The notes below the pieces were generated by a model. The model searched no databases, was not told the origin of the DNA, and saw nothing but the letters and a program-made list of their open reading frames with translations. Shown here one piece after another: positions 1 to 9,875 of a stretch of 64,000 bases of DNA. Position 1 is the stretch's first letter; each line of letters starts with the position of its first letter. Both the position numbers and the translations under genes were made by a program. Source of the stretch: JAPOXR01 sp965221935 (GTDB lineage Bacteria > Pseudomonadota > Alphaproteobacteria > Rhodobacterales > Rhodobacteraceae); the NCBI GenBank assembly GCA_965221935.1, contig CBDCSZ010000001.1, positions 62,001 to 126,000 of the forward strand, given 5' to 3'.

Positions 1-1025
1 CCCAGTGGATGAGCCGGGTCATGCAGCGGTTCGGCCGTCGCATCGGGTTCATGATTGGCGCCCTGGGAGGAATTCTTGGCGGACTGACCGGCGCCTTTGC
101 GCTGTATGAAGCGTCCTTTCCGCTGTTCCTTGTCGCCTCTTACTTTACCGGAATCTATATGTCGGCACACGGCTTCCTGCGGTTCGCGGCGGCGGACACC
201 GCATCCGAAGAATTCCGGCCAAAAGCGATTTCCTACGTTATGGCGGGCGGATTGATTGCGGCATTGGTGGGGCCGCAGCTGGTCAAAGTCACTGCCGGAG
301 CAATGGTGGTGCCATTTGCCGGCACTTATCTTGCGGTCGTTGCCATAAACCTTGTTGGCGGCCTGGTTTTCCTGCTGCTCGATATACCGGTTCCGGCGCG
401 GGCATCCAGCTCATCGCGGAATGTGCGCTCCTACCGCGAGCTGTTGATGACACCGAGAATCACAGTTGCGATCATCTGTGCCATGGTGTCCTACGCGCTG
501 ATGAACCTGGTCATGACGGCGACTCCTTTGGCAGTTGTGGGCTGCGGTTTCGGTCAAAACCGGGCGGCGGATGTAGTTTCGGCACATGTCTTTGCGATGT
601 TTGCGCCTTCGTTTTTCACCGGACACCTGATTGCCCGTTTCGGCGCCGACAAAATCGTTGGCACGGGTTTGGCGCTGCTGGCAACTGCCGGCGCCACCGG
701 ACTGGCGGGAATAGAGCTGACCAACTTTTTCGCGGCTCTGGTTCTGCTCGGCCTTGGCTGGAACTTCGGTTTTATCGGTGCTACGGCAATGCTTGTGGAC
801 GCGCATCACCCCGACGAGCGGGGAAAGGTGCAGGGTTTGAACGACATGATGGTTTTCGGATGCGTGACGATGGCATCGCTGGCGTCGGGGTCGCTCATGA
901 ACTGCACCGGCGGCACCGCGCCAGAGGGCTGGACGGCGGTCAATTGGGCGGCGGCTCCATTCCTTGTTCTCGCAGGAGGTTCGCTGATTTGGCTTGTGGC
1001 CACAAAACGCAGCAGACCCATTTAA
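1..1025 (+). CDS. MFS transporter, 5' end outside window
   Basis: Major facilitator superfamily permease of the inner membrane; substrate unknown. The frame is open from the window edge. The first residues (QWMSRVMQRFGRR) look like the basic cytoplasmic loop between helices 2 and 3 of an MFS protein, so the ATG at 9 is internal and about 60-80 residues are missing upstream. About nine hydrophobic segments follow, with a hydrophilic central loop around residues 125-140. The C-terminal loop DAHHPDERGKVQG resembles the conserved loop 8-9 motif of transporters in the YfcJ/MFS_1 group. The stop at 1023-1025 is followed by a gene-poor stretch. Confidence 0.85.
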   Translation, partial: QWMSRVMQRFGRRIGFMIGALGGILGGLTGAFALYEASFPLFLVASYFTGIYMSAHGFLRFAAADTASEEFRPKAISYVMAGGLIAALVGPQLVKVTAGAMVVPFAGTYLAVVAINLVGGLVFLLLDIPVPARASSSSRNVRSYRELLMTPRITVAIICAMVSYALMNLVMTATPLAVVGCGFGQNRAADVVSAHVFAMFAPSFFTGHLIARFGADKIVGTGLALLATAGATGLAGIELTNFFAALVLLGLGWNFGFIGATAMLVDAHHPDERGKVQGLNDMMVFGCVTMASLASGSLMNCTGGTAPEGWTAVNWAAAPFLVLAGGSLIWLVATKRSRPI

Positions 1026-1521
1026 GGACAGAGGCCATTTGAACTTGACGACACAATGCCGAAGGCGCGGCGGCTGGAAGGGCTGCGGCGCCGTCCGGCC
1101 CAAAAGCCCCGCGTTCTATTGGATCGGTCAGACCCGAAAGACTGAACCAATCTGAAGATTTTCCCCGTGGACGGCGCAAATGACTGCCGACGCGCATCCA
1201 AAAGACGATCAAATTGACTGGCATTCATCGGATGATAGTATCGGTCATCACGGAAGCCCGGTGCGTGTCCAGACTGCCGCATGAGCATTCATTCGCAGTG
1301 CGGCGGGTGTTTTCCGGAATGTATTTTGCTCGCGCAGGGCGAATTCCAGGAGGATGCCGGAAATGGGGTTTGCTGGAAACAAATCGATGTTTTGCTCCTC
1401 AATGCAGCTGTCATTGGCGCCCTTTCGGCGCGGTCGCCGATTCCGGCTTCAGCCAGAGGTGGCAAACCGCGGAACCGGTGTCAGGCAACTGCCGGGGCCC
1501 AGAGCCAGACCGTTGACATGG
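1026..1521. other. intergenic stretch, no gene recognised
   Basis: About 500 bases between the transporter and the lectin-like gene. Short open frames occur on both strands, but none shows a domain, a ribosome site or plausible codon use. No RNA gene or repeat was recognised. Confidence 0.5.
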
Positions 1522-2070
1522 ATGAAGAGATCTTCCCTCATGTCGGTTATGATCGCGGTCGCCCTGGCCGGGCCGCAAAACACAACAGCTTCGGCACAGT
1601 CCGGGCCTCCCGATATCAAGACCCCGGCGCCCGTCATCCACCTGTCTGACAATCTCGATGAGAAGGACGGCTTGGGTTTCTGCATCGATACCGTCGGAAG
1701 AGGGTTCGGAGACCAATTGCATGCGCACTCGTGCAAACCTAGGGGCGGCGACGTGCAGTTCGCCTACGATGCAAGGTCAAGCCGGATCATGTCAGCGGCT
1801 TTTGCCGGAAAGTGCGCCACGCTGACGGCGCCCGCGGCCCCCGGCGTAACGCTTGGACTGGTGGACTGTTCCAACGACTCGGCAGAACAGGTTTTCGTCT
1901 ACGACAGTTCAGCCATGGAATTCCGGCCCGGCGGCAGTCAATCGCTGTGCCTGGCAGTTGGCGCTGCGAGCAGATCAGCGGGACCGTTCATGGCCCGCAG
2001 CCTTTTGCTCGCTGCATGCGCAACCACAAATCTCTGGCTGCGGCAGTGGAGCGTTGTCGACGCGGAGTGA
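1522..2070 (+). CDS. secreted ricin-B-lectin-like (β-trefoil) protein
   Basis: Predicted exported protein of 182 residues. The start at 1522 was chosen because it gives a classic signal peptide: a basic MKR, then hydrophobic SLMSVMIAVALAG, then an Ala-containing cleavage region near residue 24. The open frame extends upstream to 1354 without signal-peptide logic. The mature part has repeated Cys-containing units (GFCIDTVG, GKCATLT, LGLVDCS, SLCLAVG, LLAACAT) ending in a W-x-x-x-W segment (LWLRQW). This resembles ricin B-type carbohydrate-binding repeats with partly eroded QxW motifs. No catalytic domain is visible. It may bind sugars at the cell surface or in the medium, but the assignment is by pattern only. 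Confidence 0.6.
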   Translation: MKRSSLMSVMIAVALAGPQNTTASAQSGPPDIKTPAPVIHLSDNLDEKDGLGFCIDTVGRGFGDQLHAHSCKPRGGDVQFAYDARSSRIMSAAFAGKCATLTAPAAPGVTLGLVDCSNDSAEQVFVYDSSAMEFRPGGSQSLCLAVGAASRSAGPFMARSLLLAACATTNLWLRQWSVVDAE

Positions 2071-2207
2071 CCGGATTGCCGGGCGTCAGTAGCGCAATGT
2101 TCCCGTCGGCAATTCCGCCCTGTGGCTGATCGGTTGCGAAGCCCATGGCTCTCCAGTTGGGCGGCAGGAGGACCGGCGCGTCGGACAGGCGATCGGGAGT
2201 TCTTCAA

Positions 2208-2999
2208 ATGAATGAAATCGCACAATTTTTTTGGGGTCTTCGGTCGGGGGATCCGGCCCCCGCTACGATTCCCTCCGAAATGATTCCAGCGAGTTTCGCC
2301 GACGCATACCATGCTCAGTCGCTACTTGTACAGCGGATGGTTTCGGAATGCGGCAACGGAGATTGTGCGCCCATTGGCTACAAGGTCGCCTGCACCAACG
2401 AAATCGCCCGCCAACTGTTCCGGGTGAAGGATCCGGTTTACGGCAGACTCCTGTCTTGCCGTTCGTGGCAGACCGGTGCAACGCTGTCGCAATCTGACTT
2501 TCAAATCACAGCCCTGGAACCAGAATTCTCCTTCCGAATGGAAACGGATCCGCCTGAACGGGCCGCCAACTGGACCGGCGACAGCATTGCCGAGTTCGTG
2601 GGTGACATGATGCCGTCCATTGAACTGGTCGGACACTGTTTTTCTGACTGGTCGGCCTATTGCGGCAAGACCCTGGCGGCTGACAACGCCGTGAACCGGG
2701 GATGGGTCCGCGGCGCAGCGACGGGCAACTGGCGCCGCCTGGATTTGTCGAGCCATTCGGTGAAGCTGCGGGTGAACGGCAGCATTCAATTGACAGGCAG
2801 CGGGGCCAACGTCATGGGCAATCCGTTGAACGCAATTGCCTGGCTGGCGAACACACTTCCCGCGCATGGCCTGCGGCTGCGGGCCCGGGATGTCGTCACC
2901 ACGGGCGTCTGCACCGATATCTTTCCTCTGGATTCCGATTCGTGCGCGGAAGCCGATTTCGGCGAGCTTGGCAAAATCAGCGTTGCCTTCACCCGGTAG
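2208..2999 (+). CDS. 2-keto-4-pentenoate hydratase / fumarylacetoacetase-fold protein
   Basis: 263-residue cytoplasmic enzyme of the MhpD/DmpE-like hydratase group within the FAH fold. These enzymes add water to 2-hydroxypentadienoates in meta-cleavage routes or decarboxylate related oxo acids. The metal-binding acidic cluster is recognisable as LEPEFSF around residue 105 (E-x-E) and SIELV about 35 residues later. The C-terminal part, with VTTGVCTD and FGELGKISVAF, is typical of the family. The ATG at 2208 is preceded by GGGAG about 10 bases upstream, which is better than the in-frame start at 2145. No other ring-cleavage gene lies nearby, so the substrate is open. Confidence 0.75.
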   Translation: MNEIAQFFWGLRSGDPAPATIPSEMIPASFADAYHAQSLLVQRMVSECGNGDCAPIGYKVACTNEIARQLFRVKDPVYGRLLSCRSWQTGATLSQSDFQITALEPEFSFRMETDPPERAANWTGDSIAEFVGDMMPSIELVGHCFSDWSAYCGKTLAADNAVNRGWVRGAATGNWRRLDLSSHSVKLRVNGSIQLTGSGANVMGNPLNAIAWLANTLPAHGLRLRARDVVTTGVCTDIFPLDSDSCAEADFGELGKISVAFTR

Positions 3000-3110
3000 A
3001 ATTTCCGTTCATCGTCCGCAACCGGCAGGCTTTCGGCCCTGCGGAACGGTCCGGTCCGCGCCTGGCGGCTGAAACTTCCGCGGCAAGGGACGCCGGATAC
3101 TGCCGTTCAG

Positions 3111-3884
3111 TCACCAGCGCCCGGTGAGACTGCGAACCAGCAGCGACCCGCGGCGCGCGAACTCAGACTCGGACAACCCGCTGGAAAAGACAGCTCCGAC
3201 AGAGGATTTCGCCCTTCTCAGCGTTGCATCGGCGCGCCAGCCGGCCAGCATTGCCGGCAGCGCCCGACGGGGAACCTCGAGCCGCCGAAGCCGCGCGCTT
3301 CTGACCCGCCTTTCTGCCTCGGACACCGCCCACCGAAGGTCGTCATCGGCCATCGCGAAGGGAAACCGGCCGCGCCGCTTCAGCTCTGCGGCCGCTCTCA
3401 GAAACGACGCGGTTCCAGCCCCCCAGGCAAAATCGCGAACAACCTTTTCTGAGGCTGCCGGCGTTCCGAGCAGCCGGGCGGCAAGCCACATCAATTCGGC
3501 GGATGTCGCCTCAATGTAAACGCTGAATGATTCCCGGCCCGGTCGCCGCGCACCGGCAAAATCCTGTCTGCGGGCCGTGACAATGCGCTGGAATGAAGCT
3601 GGCGGCAGACCGGCGCCCTGAATGGCGCGGGCCAGCTCGGCGGCCGCCGGATGCGCCGGCGGCGGTTCGCCCGCGAATATCCTGTCGATGGCTTCGCGCC
3701 ACCACTCTATGCGGATGGCCGCGATTCCAGGGTCCTGCGATGACCACGGCGCGCGCGCCACCTCTATGTTAAAAAAATACAGCGCAAACAGCCGGCGGCG
3801 CAGTTCGACCGGTGCGCCAAGCGATGCGACATACCGGTCAGGGTCGCCTGTCCGCACAGCCTCGGCCGCAATGTCCGGGTTCAC
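3111..3884 (-). CDS. squalene/phytoene synthase family protein (NDUFAF6-like)
   Basis: 257-residue member of the squalene/phytoene synthase superfamily. The GTG start at 3884 overlaps the cimA stop by four bases (GTGA), implying translational coupling; a longer upstream start would lie inside cimA. The helical region LRRRLFALYFFNIEVARAP and IRIEWWREAIDRI is characteristic of the alphaproteobacterial group related to mitochondrial complex I factor NDUFAF6. The two aspartate-rich DxxxD prenyl-diphosphate motifs of real synthases are not clear, so a catalytic role in terpenoid synthesis is doubtful. It is the last gene of the cysS-cimA cluster. Confidence 0.7.
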   Translation of the reverse strand: MNPDIAAEAVRTGDPDRYVASLGAPVELRRRLFALYFFNIEVARAPWSSQDPGIAAIRIEWWREAIDRIFAGEPPPAHPAAAELARAIQGAGLPPASFQRIVTARRQDFAGARRPGRESFSVYIEATSAELMWLAARLLGTPAASEKVVRDFAWGAGTASFLRAAAELKRRGRFPFAMADDDLRWAVSEAERRVRSARLRRLEVPRRALPAMLAGWRADATLRRAKSSVGAVFSSGLSESEFARRGSLLVRSLTGRW

Positions 3885-5503
3885 ATCGCCGGAGCCTGAT
3901 CTCTCACCAGTTTCCACTTGATCGCGTCCAACAACGCTTCGAACGAGGCGTCGATAATATTCGGCGACACCCCGACAGTTGACCACCTCCGTCCCTGCCG
4001 GTCTTCGCTGTCTATGACGACACGGGTGACTGCTTCGGTTCCGCCGCTGGTGATTCTGACTTTAAAGTCAACCAGCCGCATGTCTTCGATGAATGGCTGA
4101 TACACGCCAAGATCGCTGTTGACAGCGCGCGCCAAGGCGTGAACCGGCCCGTTGTCCTTGGCGCCGTTCACGGTTGCGTCGGCGACCGAACGGCGGTGCT
4201 CGCCAGCCACGTCCAGCACAACTTCCGACCGCGACGATGTGGTCATCTTTCCCTGTTCCTCGGAATGCTCGATCGTGACTGAATAGTGGACGACCGAAAA
4301 ATACTCCGGCATTGACCGCAGCATCCGCCTCGCCAGCAATTCAAACGAAGCTTGCGCCGTGTCGTAGCTGTAGCCCGCGTTTTCGCGGTGTTTCACCTCC
4401 TGTATGATTTCTGCAAGTCGCGGATCGCCGCGCTCAACCTGCACGCCGGCATCGTTTAGCCGGGTGACGAGATTGGAGAGTCCGGCTTGGTTTGACATCG
4501 GGATAAACCGCTGATTTCCAACCATTGACGGGTTGACATGCTCGTAAGTCGATGGATTCCTGACAACGCCCGAAGCGTGCAGTCCTGCCTTGTGAACAAA
4601 AGCCGAAGCGCCGACATACGGCGCCGACTTTGCCGGCACGCGGTTGAGCACGTCATCCAGGAGGCGCGACACGCGGGTCAGCGACTTGAGGCCATCCTCG
4701 CGCACGCCGGTGCGGAATTTCGTCGCATAGGGTTCTTTCAGCATCAGCGTCGGAATGAGCGAGATCAGGTCGGCGTTTCCACACCGCTCGCCGAGCCCGT
4801 TCAGCGTTCCCTGGATTTGCCTCGCGCCGGCATCGACCGCCGCCAGCGAGCCTGCGACGGCGTTTCCGGTGTCGTTATGGGTGTGGATGCCGACGCGGCT
4901 TCCGGGGAGCCCGCTGGCGATCACAGCCTCCGTGATCGCGCCGATGTCGCTCGGCAGTGTGCCGCCGTTTGTGTCACACAACACGATCCAGTTCGCGCCT
5001 GCCGAATGAGCCGCGTAGAGGCACTGCAGCGCGTAGTCCGGGTCCGATTTGTAGCCGTCGAAGAAGTGCTCGGCGTCAAAAACCGCTTCCCTGCGCTTGC
5101 CCACGATATGCGAAATCGACTCGGAGATGTTTTCGAGGTTCTCGTCGCCGCTGATGCCAAGCGCAGTGGAGACATGGAAGTCATGCGCCTTTCCGACAAT
5201 GCAGATCACATCGGAGCTGGCATGAATCAGCTCGGCCAGCAATTCATCGTTGGCAGCCGACCTGCCGGCACGTTTAGTCATGCCGAATGCGGCGACTTTG
5301 GCGGTGCGGCAGACCGGACGATTTTCGAAATACTTGCTGTCGGTCGGGTTCGCTCCCGGCCATCCCGCCTCAATATAGTCAATTCCAAGACCGTCGAGCG
5401 CTTCAGTCAGGATCCGCTTTTCATCCAGCGAGAACTGCACGCCCATCGTTTGCTGGCCATCCCGCAGCGTGGTGTCATAGAGTGTCAGTCGCTCTCTGGT
5501 CAT
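3881..5503 (-). CDS. cimA: (R)-citramalate synthase
   Basis: 540-residue enzyme condensing pyruvate and acetyl-CoA to (R)-citramalate, the first step of threonine-independent isoleucine synthesis. The N-terminal TIM barrel carries the family signature LYDTTLRDGQQTMGV near residue 8, metal-site histidines in GIHTHNDTGNAVA (about 200) and the GTLNGLGERCGN segment. The C-terminal third (about 400-530) is the allosteric LeuA-dimer-type domain. The ASAFVHKAGLHASG stretch with conserved KDPSTYEH-like VRNPSTYEH is typical of CimA rather than LeuA. It overlaps cysS upstream by four bases and the next gene by four bases. A separate leuA begins at the right edge of the window. Confidence 0.93.
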   Translation of the reverse strand: MTRERLTLYDTTLRDGQQTMGVQFSLDEKRILTEALDGLGIDYIEAGWPGANPTDSKYFENRPVCRTAKVAAFGMTKRAGRSAANDELLAELIHASSDVICIVGKAHDFHVSTALGISGDENLENISESISHIVGKRREAVFDAEHFFDGYKSDPDYALQCLYAAHSAGANWIVLCDTNGGTLPSDIGAITEAVIASGLPGSRVGIHTHNDTGNAVAGSLAAVDAGARQIQGTLNGLGERCGNADLISLIPTLMLKEPYATKFRTGVREDGLKSLTRVSRLLDDVLNRVPAKSAPYVGASAFVHKAGLHASGVVRNPSTYEHVNPSMVGNQRFIPMSNQAGLSNLVTRLNDAGVQVERGDPRLAEIIQEVKHRENAGYSYDTAQASFELLARRMLRSMPEYFSVVHYSVTIEHSEEQGKMTTSSRSEVVLDVAGEHRRSVADATVNGAKDNGPVHALARAVNSDLGVYQPFIEDMRLVDFKVRITSGGTEAVTRVVIDSEDRQGRRWSTVGVSPNIIDASFEALLDAIKWKLVRDQAPAM

Positions 5504-6918
5504 GACGCACTTTCTTTCAACTGAACCGGTTCGGCGGCGGGGCGCAGCTTCGCGGGATCAAATCTGCCCGTCGCGCTCCATTGTGTGCCGTCTGGACCGT
5601 CGCTGATCTCAACTCCTGCAGCCGTGAGCTTTTCCCGAATGCGGTCAGCCGTCGCGAAATCCCGGTTTTTGCGCGCCGCCGCGCGTTGGCGCAGCAGTTC
5701 AGAAATGGCTGCCTCTGCAGGATGCGGAACCCGTTCGGCGGTCTCATCGGCCGACAGCCCGAGGAATTCGAGGGAGGCGCGGAGACCTGCCGCATCGCCC
5801 GCGCTGGCAAGTCGCTGCATCTCGCTGATGGCCTTTGGGGAATTGAGATCGTCTGCCAACGCGTCCAAAACCTCCGCCGGCACTTTGTCAGCGGTTTGTG
5901 CGCTGGCTGCGAGACCGCGCCAGCGCCGCAGAGTTTTGCGCGCCTCCTCGGTCTTTCTGTCGGTCCAATCCAGCGGCTGCCGGTAGTGAGTTGAAAGCAG
6001 CGCCAAGCGGATCACTCCGCCTTCCAGGCCCTTGTCCAGCAAATCCCTGACAGTGAAAAAGTTGCCAAGGCTCTTGGCCATTTTTTCACCTTCCACCCGG
6101 AGAAACCCATTGTGCATCCAGACCCGGGCGAACTCGCTTTCGCGATCGTAGCAGAGGCTCTGCGCCACTTCGTTCTCATGATGCGGGAATGCGAGGTCAA
6201 TTCCGCCTGCATGGATATCGAAGCTGTCGCCCAACAGCTCACGGCACATGGCCGAACACTCAATGTGCCAGCCGGGCCTTCCCATGCCCCAGGGTGAATT
6301 CCATCCGGGCAGGTCTTTTGTGGACGGTTTCCAAAGCACAAAATCCATCGGGTCGCGCTTGTAGGGGGCGACTTCAACTCTCGCGCCCGCCTGCATGTCT
6401 TCGAGCGAGCGGCGCGCCAGCTGGCCGTATTCCGGGAAACTGCCGACGCTGAACAGGACATGCCCCTCGGCGGCGTAGGCGTGCCCGTTTCTGACCAGTT
6501 TCTTGATCATTGCAATCATCGCCGGCACAAACTCGGTTGCGCGCGGCTCATGTGTCGGCCGCAAAACCTCCAGCGCGTCCATATCTTCGCGATACCAGCG
6601 GATGGTCTCGTCAGTGACACCGCGGATGATCTCCAGCAGCGGACGGGTGTCGCCGGCATCCATCATCGACGCCGCCCGGTCGTTAATCTTGTCGTCTATG
6701 TCGGTAATGTTGCGCACATAGGTCACAGCATTTTTGCCGTAGCGAAGCCTGAGCAACCGAAACAGCTGGTCAAACACGACTGCCGGGCGGGCATTCCCGA
6801 TATGCGCCCGGTCATAGACCGTGGGACCGCACGCGTAGAGACTGACCTTTCCTGCCTTAAGCGGTTTGAAAACCTCGCGGGTGCGGGTTTTCGTATTGTA
6901 AAACCGAAGTTTTTTCAT
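5500..6918 (-). CDS. cysS: cysteinyl-tRNA synthetase
   Basis: 472-residue class I aminoacyl-tRNA synthetase charging tRNA-Cys. The HIGH-type motif is HIGN in YDRAHIGNARPAV (about residue 37) and the KMSKS loop is EKMAKSLGN. Zinc ligands are represented by C in LYACGPTVYD, C in HIECSAMC and the HHENE segment. Length matches the family. The ATG at 6918 is the first of the conserved MKKLRFYNT start. It heads the minus-strand cluster cysS-cimA-squalene/phytoene-synthase-like gene, with four-base overlaps between successive genes. Confidence 0.96.
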   Translation of the reverse strand: MKKLRFYNTKTRTREVFKPLKAGKVSLYACGPTVYDRAHIGNARPAVVFDQLFRLLRLRYGKNAVTYVRNITDIDDKINDRAASMMDAGDTRPLLEIIRGVTDETIRWYREDMDALEVLRPTHEPRATEFVPAMIAMIKKLVRNGHAYAAEGHVLFSVGSFPEYGQLARRSLEDMQAGARVEVAPYKRDPMDFVLWKPSTKDLPGWNSPWGMGRPGWHIECSAMCRELLGDSFDIHAGGIDLAFPHHENEVAQSLCYDRESEFARVWMHNGFLRVEGEKMAKSLGNFFTVRDLLDKGLEGGVIRLALLSTHYRQPLDWTDRKTEEARKTLRRWRGLAASAQTADKVPAEVLDALADDLNSPKAISEMQRLASAGDAAGLRASLEFLGLSADETAERVPHPAEAAISELLRQRAAARKNRDFATADRIREKLTAAGVEISDGPDGTQWSATGRFDPAKLRPAAEPVQLKESAS

Positions 6919-7131
6919 GCTTCAATCCCAAACCGACCGGTTGCCGCCGGAGCCGGTTTCTAACTGTCAGATGTGTGCATGAAAGAACGGCCCGGCTGAC
7001 GAATTCAGCCGCTAATGCTAATCTCGATAATACATTGTGCCGTTGTCATGCTGGCCTTATGTACGATTCATCGCCGATTGGCAACCGCTTCGATCCCGTG
7101 CGGACGGCGATTGTCACAAACGAGGAAACCG

Positions 7132-8304
7132 ATGCAGCTTTCAGAGCGGATCCGATTCATGGCGAGCGCGGATTCCGGCGCGTGGGAGCCGTATTATCGA
7201 GCGCGTGAGATGATCGCCGCCGGGGAAACCGTCGTTGACCTGACAATCGGCGATCACGACATCAAGACCGCGCCGGAGATCCTCGAGGAAATGCATCGCT
7301 GCGCGCGCGCCGGCCAGACAGGCTACACGGTGATCCCCGGCATCCAGAGTCTCAGGGAGGCGATCGCCAAACGGATTGAAGAACGCACCGGTGTCCCGAC
7401 AGGTTACCGCAATGTTGTCGTCACGAGCGGCGGACAGGGCGCGCTGGTCGCGGCCCATCTCGCGGTGCTGAACGATGGCGACAGAGCCCTGTATGGAGAA
7501 CCGTACTACCCCACCTATCCGGGGACAATCCGCACCGCAGGGGGCATCCCGGCACCGCTTTCAACGCGGTCGGAAAACGGATTCCGGCCAACCCTCCGCG
7601 ACCTGGAAAAGGTTGCTCCGGGGGCAAAAAGCATTCTGTTCAACTCGCCGAACAACCCGACCGGTTCCGTTTATCCGCTTGAGACCATCGAGGCCATTGC
7701 CGCGGTTTCCGCCAAGCATAATCTTTGGGTTATCTCGGACGAGGTCTACGACACTCAGCTGTGGGAAGGCGAACATATTTCGATCCGCTCATTGCCGGGA
7801 ATGGCCGAGCGCACCTTTGTCATTGGCTCCATGTCAAAGGGATATGCGATGACCGGCTCCAGAATCGGGTGGCTTGCCGGTCCTGAAGATGTGATCGAAG
7901 CCTTGGGCGAGCTGATCACCGTCGTCACCTTCGGGGTCCCGGAATACATACAGTCAGCCGCCCTGTTTGCGCTTGCGCAGGGCGATGCGTTTGAGCGCAG
8001 GATAGCGGCTCCCTACCGCGGCCGCCGGGAAGCGGCCCTGCAGGCGCTCGACGGCAGCAATGCGGTCGGCCTCCTGCCCCCGAGCGGCGCCATGTATCTC
8101 ATGCTGGATATCCGGTCGACCGGTTTGAGCGGCATGCAGTTTGCCAGTCATCTGCTTGAAACCGAACGGATCGCCGTCATGCCGGGCGAAAGTTTCGGCC
8201 CGTCTGCCAGCGGCCACCTGCGCATCGCCATGACTGTCGAAAAGGAAATTCTCGGTGACGCTCTTTCGCGGCTGTCGCGGTGCGCTGAACGTCTCGCGGC
8301 TTAG
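7132..8304 (+). CDS. class I/II PLP-dependent aminotransferase
   Basis: 390-residue fold-type I aminotransferase. The ATG at 7132 follows a GAGGAAA ribosome site by a few bases, so the upstream extension to 7015 is discarded. Recognisable elements are the substrate-loop LTIGDHDIKTAPEI, NNPTGSVYP, the SDEVYD pyridoxal-ring contact, and the Schiff-base lysine in SMSKGYAMTGSRIGW. The conserved arginine binding the substrate carboxylate sits in GHLRIAMT near the end. Family members include aspartate, aromatic and arginine-pyruvate transaminases; the exact substrate cannot be set. The PLP decarboxylase gene begins 131 bases downstream on the same strand. Confidence 0.85.
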   Translation: MQLSERIRFMASADSGAWEPYYRAREMIAAGETVVDLTIGDHDIKTAPEILEEMHRCARAGQTGYTVIPGIQSLREAIAKRIEERTGVPTGYRNVVVTSGGQGALVAAHLAVLNDGDRALYGEPYYPTYPGTIRTAGGIPAPLSTRSENGFRPTLRDLEKVAPGAKSILFNSPNNPTGSVYPLETIEAIAAVSAKHNLWVISDEVYDTQLWEGEHISIRSLPGMAERTFVIGSMSKGYAMTGSRIGWLAGPEDVIEALGELITVVTFGVPEYIQSAALFALAQGDAFERRIAAPYRGRREAALQALDGSNAVGLLPPSGAMYLMLDIRSTGLSGMQFASHLLETERIAVMPGESFGPSASGHLRIAMTVEKEILGDALSRLSRCAERLAA

Positions 8305-8435
8305 CCGACAGCGGCGCCTGAACGAGCTTTCGGGGGCGCGCCGGCTTATTGAAGTTTCGCTGCATCTGGAGCGGCCAATTGCTGACGGGGCACAGACTCC
8401 CTTTCACCGTCAATCGGCCCAAAGCGAGGTTCATC

Positions 8436-9875
8436 ATGCTGTATTCTGACCTTCCCGGGTGGGCTGCGAAAGCCGGCGCGTGGGCCGGACGCTACTACGA
8501 GACCCTGCGAGACCGCCCGGTGCGGTCGCGGGCGGAACCGGGCGATTTCCTGGCGCGTCTTCCAATGACGGCGCCCGAAGAGGCGGAACCGATGGAGGAG
8601 GTGTTCGCTGACTTTGAGGAATTGGTTCCCAATGCCATGACCCACTGGCAGCATCCGCGTTTCTTTGCCTATTTTCCTGCCAACGCCGCGCCGGCATCGA
8701 TTCTCGCTGAACAGCTGATCGGCTCGCTCGCCTGCAACTGCATGCTCTGGCAGACCTCACCCGCCGGAACCGAATTGGAAGGACGCATGATCGAATGGTT
8801 CCGCGATGCGGTCGGGCTTCCGCCGGGATTCAGCGGACTGATTCAGGACAGCGCCTCCACGGCGAGTCTGTGCGCGGTGCTGACAATGCGGGAGCGGGCG
8901 CTGGACTGGACCGGTGTTACAGACGGTCTCAGCGGCAAACCGGTTCTCCGCATCTACGCTTCGGCGGAAAACCACTCTTCGATCGACAAGGCGGCGCGCC
9001 TGTCCGGATTGGGCCATTCAAATCTGGTGAAGGCGCCCACTGACGATACGCTGGCCATGGACCCGCGCAAGCTGCGGCAGGCGATTGAGGACGACATCGC
9101 TTCCGGCCTGGTGCCCGCCGGCGTTGTGATCTGTGTCGGAGGAACCGCGAACGGCGCCTGCGACCGGGTGGCGGAAACCATCGCAGTGGCCAAGGAATTC
9201 GGACTCTACACCCATGTTGACGCCGCCTGGGCCGGTGCGGCGATGGTGTGTCCCGAGTTCCGCTGTCTTTGGGACGGCGTTGAGGCCGCCGATTCAGTGG
9301 TCGTGAATCCGACCAAATGGACCGGAGCCCAATTTGACTGCTCGGTGCATTTCCTGGCCAACCCGGAGCTGCAGTCCGCGACCTTGGGGCTGCGCCCGAA
9401 ATATCTGGAGACTCCGGGCCGCGAAGACATCGTCAATTACAGCGAAATGACAATTCCGCTCGGACGCAGATTCCGGGCCCTCAAACTCTGGTTTGTGTTT
9501 CGGGCCTATGGTTTGACCGGGCTGCGCCGGATGGTCCGGGATCATGTGCGGTGGGTCAAGCGCGTGCAATCGCGTTTCGACTCTGACCCCGACTTTGAAG
9601 TCGTCTCCAGCAGCCCGCTCGCATTGTTCTCTTTCCGGTTTGCGCCCGACGGCGGCGATGCCGACGCGCTGACCGCCGCGCTCCTGGAGCGCGTCAACAA
9701 TGACGGGCGCATCTTTCTCACCCCGTCCGAATTTGGCGGGCATCAGGTCATCCGCATGACCGCCGGCACCTTCAGCTGCACCGAAAGCGATGTGATGCAG
9801 TGTTACGATGTGGTGAGAGAATTCGCATCCGGTCTTGTCGGCGAACCTGTCAGGCCAATGCGGGCGACCGATTGA
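8436..9875 (+). CDS. PLP-dependent group II decarboxylase (aromatic-L-amino-acid decarboxylase type)
   Basis: 479-residue enzyme of the group II decarboxylase family, which makes amines from aromatic or related amino acids. The sequence shows the N-terminal HPRFFAYFPANA motif of aromatic-amino-acid decarboxylases, GLIQDSASTASLCA (cofactor phosphate), HVDAAWAGAAMV (pyridine-binding Asp), and the Schiff-base lysine in VVNPTKWTGAQFDCS. The ATG at 8436 follows GCGAGG. The 3' end runs 26 bases into the convergent desaturase gene. Its location behind an aminotransferase suggests shared amino-acid metabolism, but this is inference. Confidence 0.88.
   Translation: MLYSDLPGWAAKAGAWAGRYYETLRDRPVRSRAEPGDFLARLPMTAPEEAEPMEEVFADFEELVPNAMTHWQHPRFFAYFPANAAPASILAEQLIGSLACNCMLWQTSPAGTELEGRMIEWFRDAVGLPPGFSGLIQDSASTASLCAVLTMRERALDWTGVTDGLSGKPVLRIYASAENHSSIDKAARLSGLGHSNLVKAPTDDTLAMDPRKLRQAIEDDIASGLVPAGVVICVGGTANGACDRVAETIAVAKEFGLYTHVDAAWAGAAMVCPEFRCLWDGVEAADSVVVNPTKWTGAQFDCSVHFLANPELQSATLGLRPKYLETPGREDIVNYSEMTIPLGRRFRALKLWFVFRAYGLTGLRRMVRDHVRWVKRVQSRFDSDPDFEVVSSSPLALFSFRFAPDGGDADALTAALLERVNNDGRIFLTPSEFGGHQVIRMTAGTFSCTESDVMQCYDVVREFASGLVGEPVRPMRATD

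Noticed and set aside
4538..5524. 328-codon open frame antisense to cimA
   Set aside because: Shadow frame of cimA without recognisable features.
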